NCBI GenBank assembly: GCA_964580585.1
Contig: CAZOKZ010000067.1
Location: 1-22,855 of the forward strand
Direction of reading: 5' to 3'
DNA length: 22,855 bases
Origin: CAZOKZ01 sp964580585
GTDB lineage: Bacteria > Sumerlaeota > Sumerlaeia > SLMS01 > JAHLLQ01
The notes under the pieces were generated by a model, which worked only from the letters and a program-made list of their open reading frames with translations, was not told the origin of the DNA and made no database searches. A program made the position numbers and the translations under genes. This document shows, piece after piece, positions 21,024 to 22,855 of this stretch. How positions within the stretch are numbered: position 1 is the first letter of the stretch; each line of letters starts with the position of its first letter.

Positions 21024-22379
21024 ATGACACACAAGATCATGGTCGTCGATGACGAAAAGAACACCCGCGAAGGCCTGAAGTGGGCCCTGGAGAGTCAATC
21101 TGCCGAAGTTGTGCTCGCCGCGGACGGGGAACAAGCGCTCGTCATGCTGGGCGACTCCCCCGTCGATCTGGTGATTTCCGACCTGAAAATGCCGAAAATG
21201 GACGGCATGGAACTGCTCCAGCACACCCGCGAGGAATTTCCCGACACCGAATTCGTGATCCTGACGGGCCACGGCACCGTGGAAACCGCCGTCGAAGCCA
21301 TGAAAGTCGGCGCGTTCGATTACCTGATCAAACCGGTCAACCTCGAAGAACTCGGCCTGCTGATCAAACGGGTGTTCGAGCAGCGCGAACTGAAGCAGGA
21401 AAACGAACGTCTGCGCGCCGAAGTCAACGAACGCTACGGCTTTGAAAACATCGTCGGCAACGCGCCGTCGATGCAGCGCATCTTCCAGATGATCCGCCAG
21501 GTCGCCCCCACGCGCGCCAGCGTGATGGTCCAGGGCGAAACAGGCACCGGCAAAGAACTCGTCGCGCGCGCGATTCACTATAACAGCCCGCGTCGCCACA
21601 AAGCGTTCGTCGCGGTGAACTGCGGCGCCCTCAGCCAGTCGCTGCTCGAAAGCGAACTCTTCGGCCACGAAAAAGGCGCCTTCACCGGAGCCGTCAAACA
21701 GCGCGCCGGGCGGTTCGAAGCCGCCGACAAAGGCACGATTTTCCTCGACGAAATCGGCGAGACCTCGCCCGAATTCCAAGTCAAGTTGTTGCGCGTGCTC
21801 CAGGAACAGGAATTCGAACGCGTCGGCGGCGACAAGCCGGTCAAAGTCGATGTGCGCGTCATCGCCGCGACCAACCGCGATCTGAAAGCCGAAGTCGAAG
21901 CCGGGCGTTTCCGCGAGGACTTATACTACCGGTTGAACGTCGTGAAAATCGACGTGCCGCCGCTGCGCGAACGCCAGGAAGACATTCCCCTGCTGGTGCA
22001 TCATTTTCTGCAAGTCTTCGGCAAAGAGCACGGGCGGCAACTGAACATTTCACCCAAAGCGCTCGGCATGTTCCAGCATTATTCCTGGCCGGGCAACGTG
22101 CGTCAGTTGCGCACGATGATGGAGAGCGTGTGCATTCTGACGCCGGGCAAAGAAATCACGCCCGCGAACCTGCCCGAAGAAGTGCGCACCGACCCGGATC
22201 AAGGCCCGCAATTGCGCCTGACCGTTGGCATGACCGTGCGCGACGCCGAGCGCGAACTGATCCGCGCCACGCTCGCCGAATACGCCGGCAACAAAGCCAA
22301 AGCCGCCCGCGTGCTCGGCCTTGGACGCAAGACACTCTATCGCAAATTGGAAGAGTATGGACTCGAGGGGGAGGAGTGA
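21024..22379 (+). CDS. NtrC-type sigma-54-dependent response regulator
   Basis: Transcription activator of 451 aa. Receiver domain: VVDDE near the N-terminus, phosphoacceptor D53 (VISDLKMPKMDG), T81 and K103 (LIKPV). The sigma-54 AAA+ domain spans about 142-385, with Walker A GETGTGKE (171-178), the sigma-54 contact loop GAFTGA (218-223), Walker B GTIFLDEIGE (237-246) and ATNRDL. WPGNVRQLR shows Gln where the family usually has Glu. The Fis-type helix-turn-helix is at about 408-445 (AKAARVLGLGRKTLYRKL). Phosphorylation by a cognate kinase, probably the one at 18741-20240, should trigger oligomerisation and open-complex formation at sigma-54 promoters. An upstream TTG start (20994) is possible, but the ATG at 21024 has GGGAG about 9 bases ahead. 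The target genes are not visible. Confidence 0.96.
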   Translation: MTHKIMVVDDEKNTREGLKWALESQSAEVVLAADGEQALVMLGDSPVDLVISDLKMPKMDGMELLQHTREEFPDTEFVILTGHGTVETAVEAMKVGAFDYLIKPVNLEELGLLIKRVFEQRELKQENERLRAEVNERYGFENIVGNAPSMQRIFQMIRQVAPTRASVMVQGETGTGKELVARAIHYNSPRRHKAFVAVNCGALSQSLLESELFGHEKGAFTGAVKQRAGRFEAADKGTIFLDEIGETSPEFQVKLLRVLQEQEFERVGGDKPVKVDVRVIAATNRDLKAEVEAGRFREDLYYRLNVVKIDVPPLRERQEDIPLLVHHFLQVFGKEHGRQLNISPKALGMFQHYSWPGNVRQLRTMMESVCILTPGKEITPANLPEEVRTDPDQGPQLRLTVGMTVRDAERELIRATLAEYAGNKAKAARVLGLGRKTLYRKLEEYGLEGEE

Positions 22380-22383
22380 AGAC

Positions 22384-22397
22384 TCCTAATATTAGGA
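22384..22397. promoter_or_regulatory. 14-bp perfect palindrome covering the ribosome binding site of the last gene
   Basis: TCCTAATATTAGGA is a perfect palindrome that begins 4 bases after the NtrC stop. Its right end AGGA is the apparent Shine-Dalgarno, seven bases before the ATG at 22405. It could be an operator site or a small hairpin that limits translation. Confidence 0.5.
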
Positions 22398-22404
22398 TGC
22401 CACA

Positions 22405-22855
22405 ATGCGAGGAAAAATTTATAAAGTCTCTGCTATCCTAAGCACCTTACTCATACTGATTGGTTTGATACTATGTATCCCAAAAAGTCGCTATGATTTA
22501 TTGGTGACAATTATACTGTGGGCGCTGTGTCTTCCCTTTCTCACCTTTTTAATTTTCCAAACATACGAGCTATTTCTCCAAGACTATCTTGAAGAAAAAC
22601 ACGTCGAGTTTAAAACGAATCAATATTACAATAAAAGAGATAGAATAACCCAGTATATTAACAACCAAAAGATCATCTTGGGCCCCCGACGTGAATTTAT
22701 ACTTAACTATCTCGATTTGATGAATGAATGTATAACGGACAACAACACATTTGGAAGAAAGGCACAAGAATTTGGAGATCAACTTACGACAAGTGAAGCA
22801 AAACCGCTACTAAGATTTTTGATCACCGAATCGGATGATTTGCCCTCGATTGATT
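22405..22855 (+). CDS. Two-TM membrane protein of unknown function (cut by window edge)
   Basis: At least 150 residues, open at the window end. It begins MRGKIYKVSAILSTLLILIG. Transmembrane helices are likely at about 7-27 (VSAILSTLLILIGLILCI) and 33-55 (LLVTIILWALCLPFLTFLIF). A charged, helical, probably cytoplasmic region follows (YLEEKHVEFKTNQYYNKRDR). I do not recognise a family. A 60-base stretch at 22561-22620 is 35% GC by count, while the NtrC gene next to it is about 60%. The codon use is AT-rich too, which suggests horizontal acquisition or a relaxed accessory gene. It is preceded by AGGA at seven-base spacing within a palindrome. Confidence 0.62.
   Translation, partial: MRGKIYKVSAILSTLLILIGLILCIPKSRYDLLVTIILWALCLPFLTFLIFQTYELFLQDYLEEKHVEFKTNQYYNKRDRITQYINNQKIILGPRREFILNYLDLMNECITDNNTFGRKAQEFGDQLTTSEAKPLLRFLITESDDLPSID

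Noticed and set aside
20658..21779. 373-residue minus-strand frame
   Set aside because: Antisense to the NtrC-type gene. Its C-terminal part translates the dispersed repeat (EAAPS-type words), typical of spurious gene calls over such repeats.
1..22855. rRNA or tRNA genes, insertion sequences, prophage genes
   Set aside because: I saw no tRNA-like cloverleaf, rRNA segment, transposase or phage structural gene on either strand. A covariance-model scan would be needed to exclude small RNAs.

Overview
The window comes from a Gram-negative-type bacterium of moderate-to-high GC. Most genes look like about 50-62% GC by eye, but the last gene is nearer 35%. I cannot place the organism from sequence alone. 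A DUF1573 secreted protein, a PATAN (DUF4388) protein, an MglA-type GTPase with several roadblock proteins, and several kinds of low-complexity dispersed intergenic repeat suggest a poorly cultivated lineage (PVC/FCB-like or a candidate phylum) rather than a well-known model group. That placement is inference.

Layout. At 1-695 (-) is the N-terminal part of valyl-tRNA synthetase, cut by the window edge. A repeat-rich spacer and a hairpin terminator follow. Then come a HupE/UreJ-type metal transporter (1008-1625, -) and DNA polymerase IV (1701-2936, -). A divergent spacer with hairpins and one copy of a dispersed repeat leads to a membrane-anchored rhodanese (3292-3879, +). Its stop codon overlaps that of a convergent PfkB-family phosphofructokinase (3876-4820, -). 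A possible 55-residue gene with a good ribosome binding site precedes larE (5089-5967, +) and a secreted DUF1573 protein (6005-7315, +). A 13-bp perfect-stem terminator closes this half.

The centre (7404-15202, -) is the most interesting part. Eight same-strand genes run, in transcription order: EAL protein, TPR-roadblock protein, four-TM membrane roadblock protein, small MglB-like roadblock protein, MglA-like GTPase with a long C-terminal extension, second soluble roadblock protein, PATAN-domain protein, and a receiver-domain protein with a long amphipathic helical region and a C-terminal membrane anchor. From the TPR-roadblock gene to the receiver gene, spacings are only about 50-130 bp. 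Together they look like a small-GTPase polarity or switch module with four roadblock partners, two of them in unusual fusions, plus phosphorelay-like and c-di-GMP inputs. Upstream on the same strand are two abutting glycosyltransferases (15384-17126 and 17129-18451). The larger carries an inserted beta-rich domain.

The right part is on the + strand: a membrane sensor histidine kinase (18741-20240), a small three-TM protein (20323-20787), and an NtrC-type sigma-54 activator (21024-22379), probably a cognate pair. The last gene (22405 to the edge) is AT-rich, encodes a two-TM protein of unknown function, and looks acquired. Intergenic spaces carry several repeat families: CTTTGCG-type arrays, a nested inverted repeat, and a roughly 85-bp structured repeat present twice in the same orientation about 17.6 kb apart.
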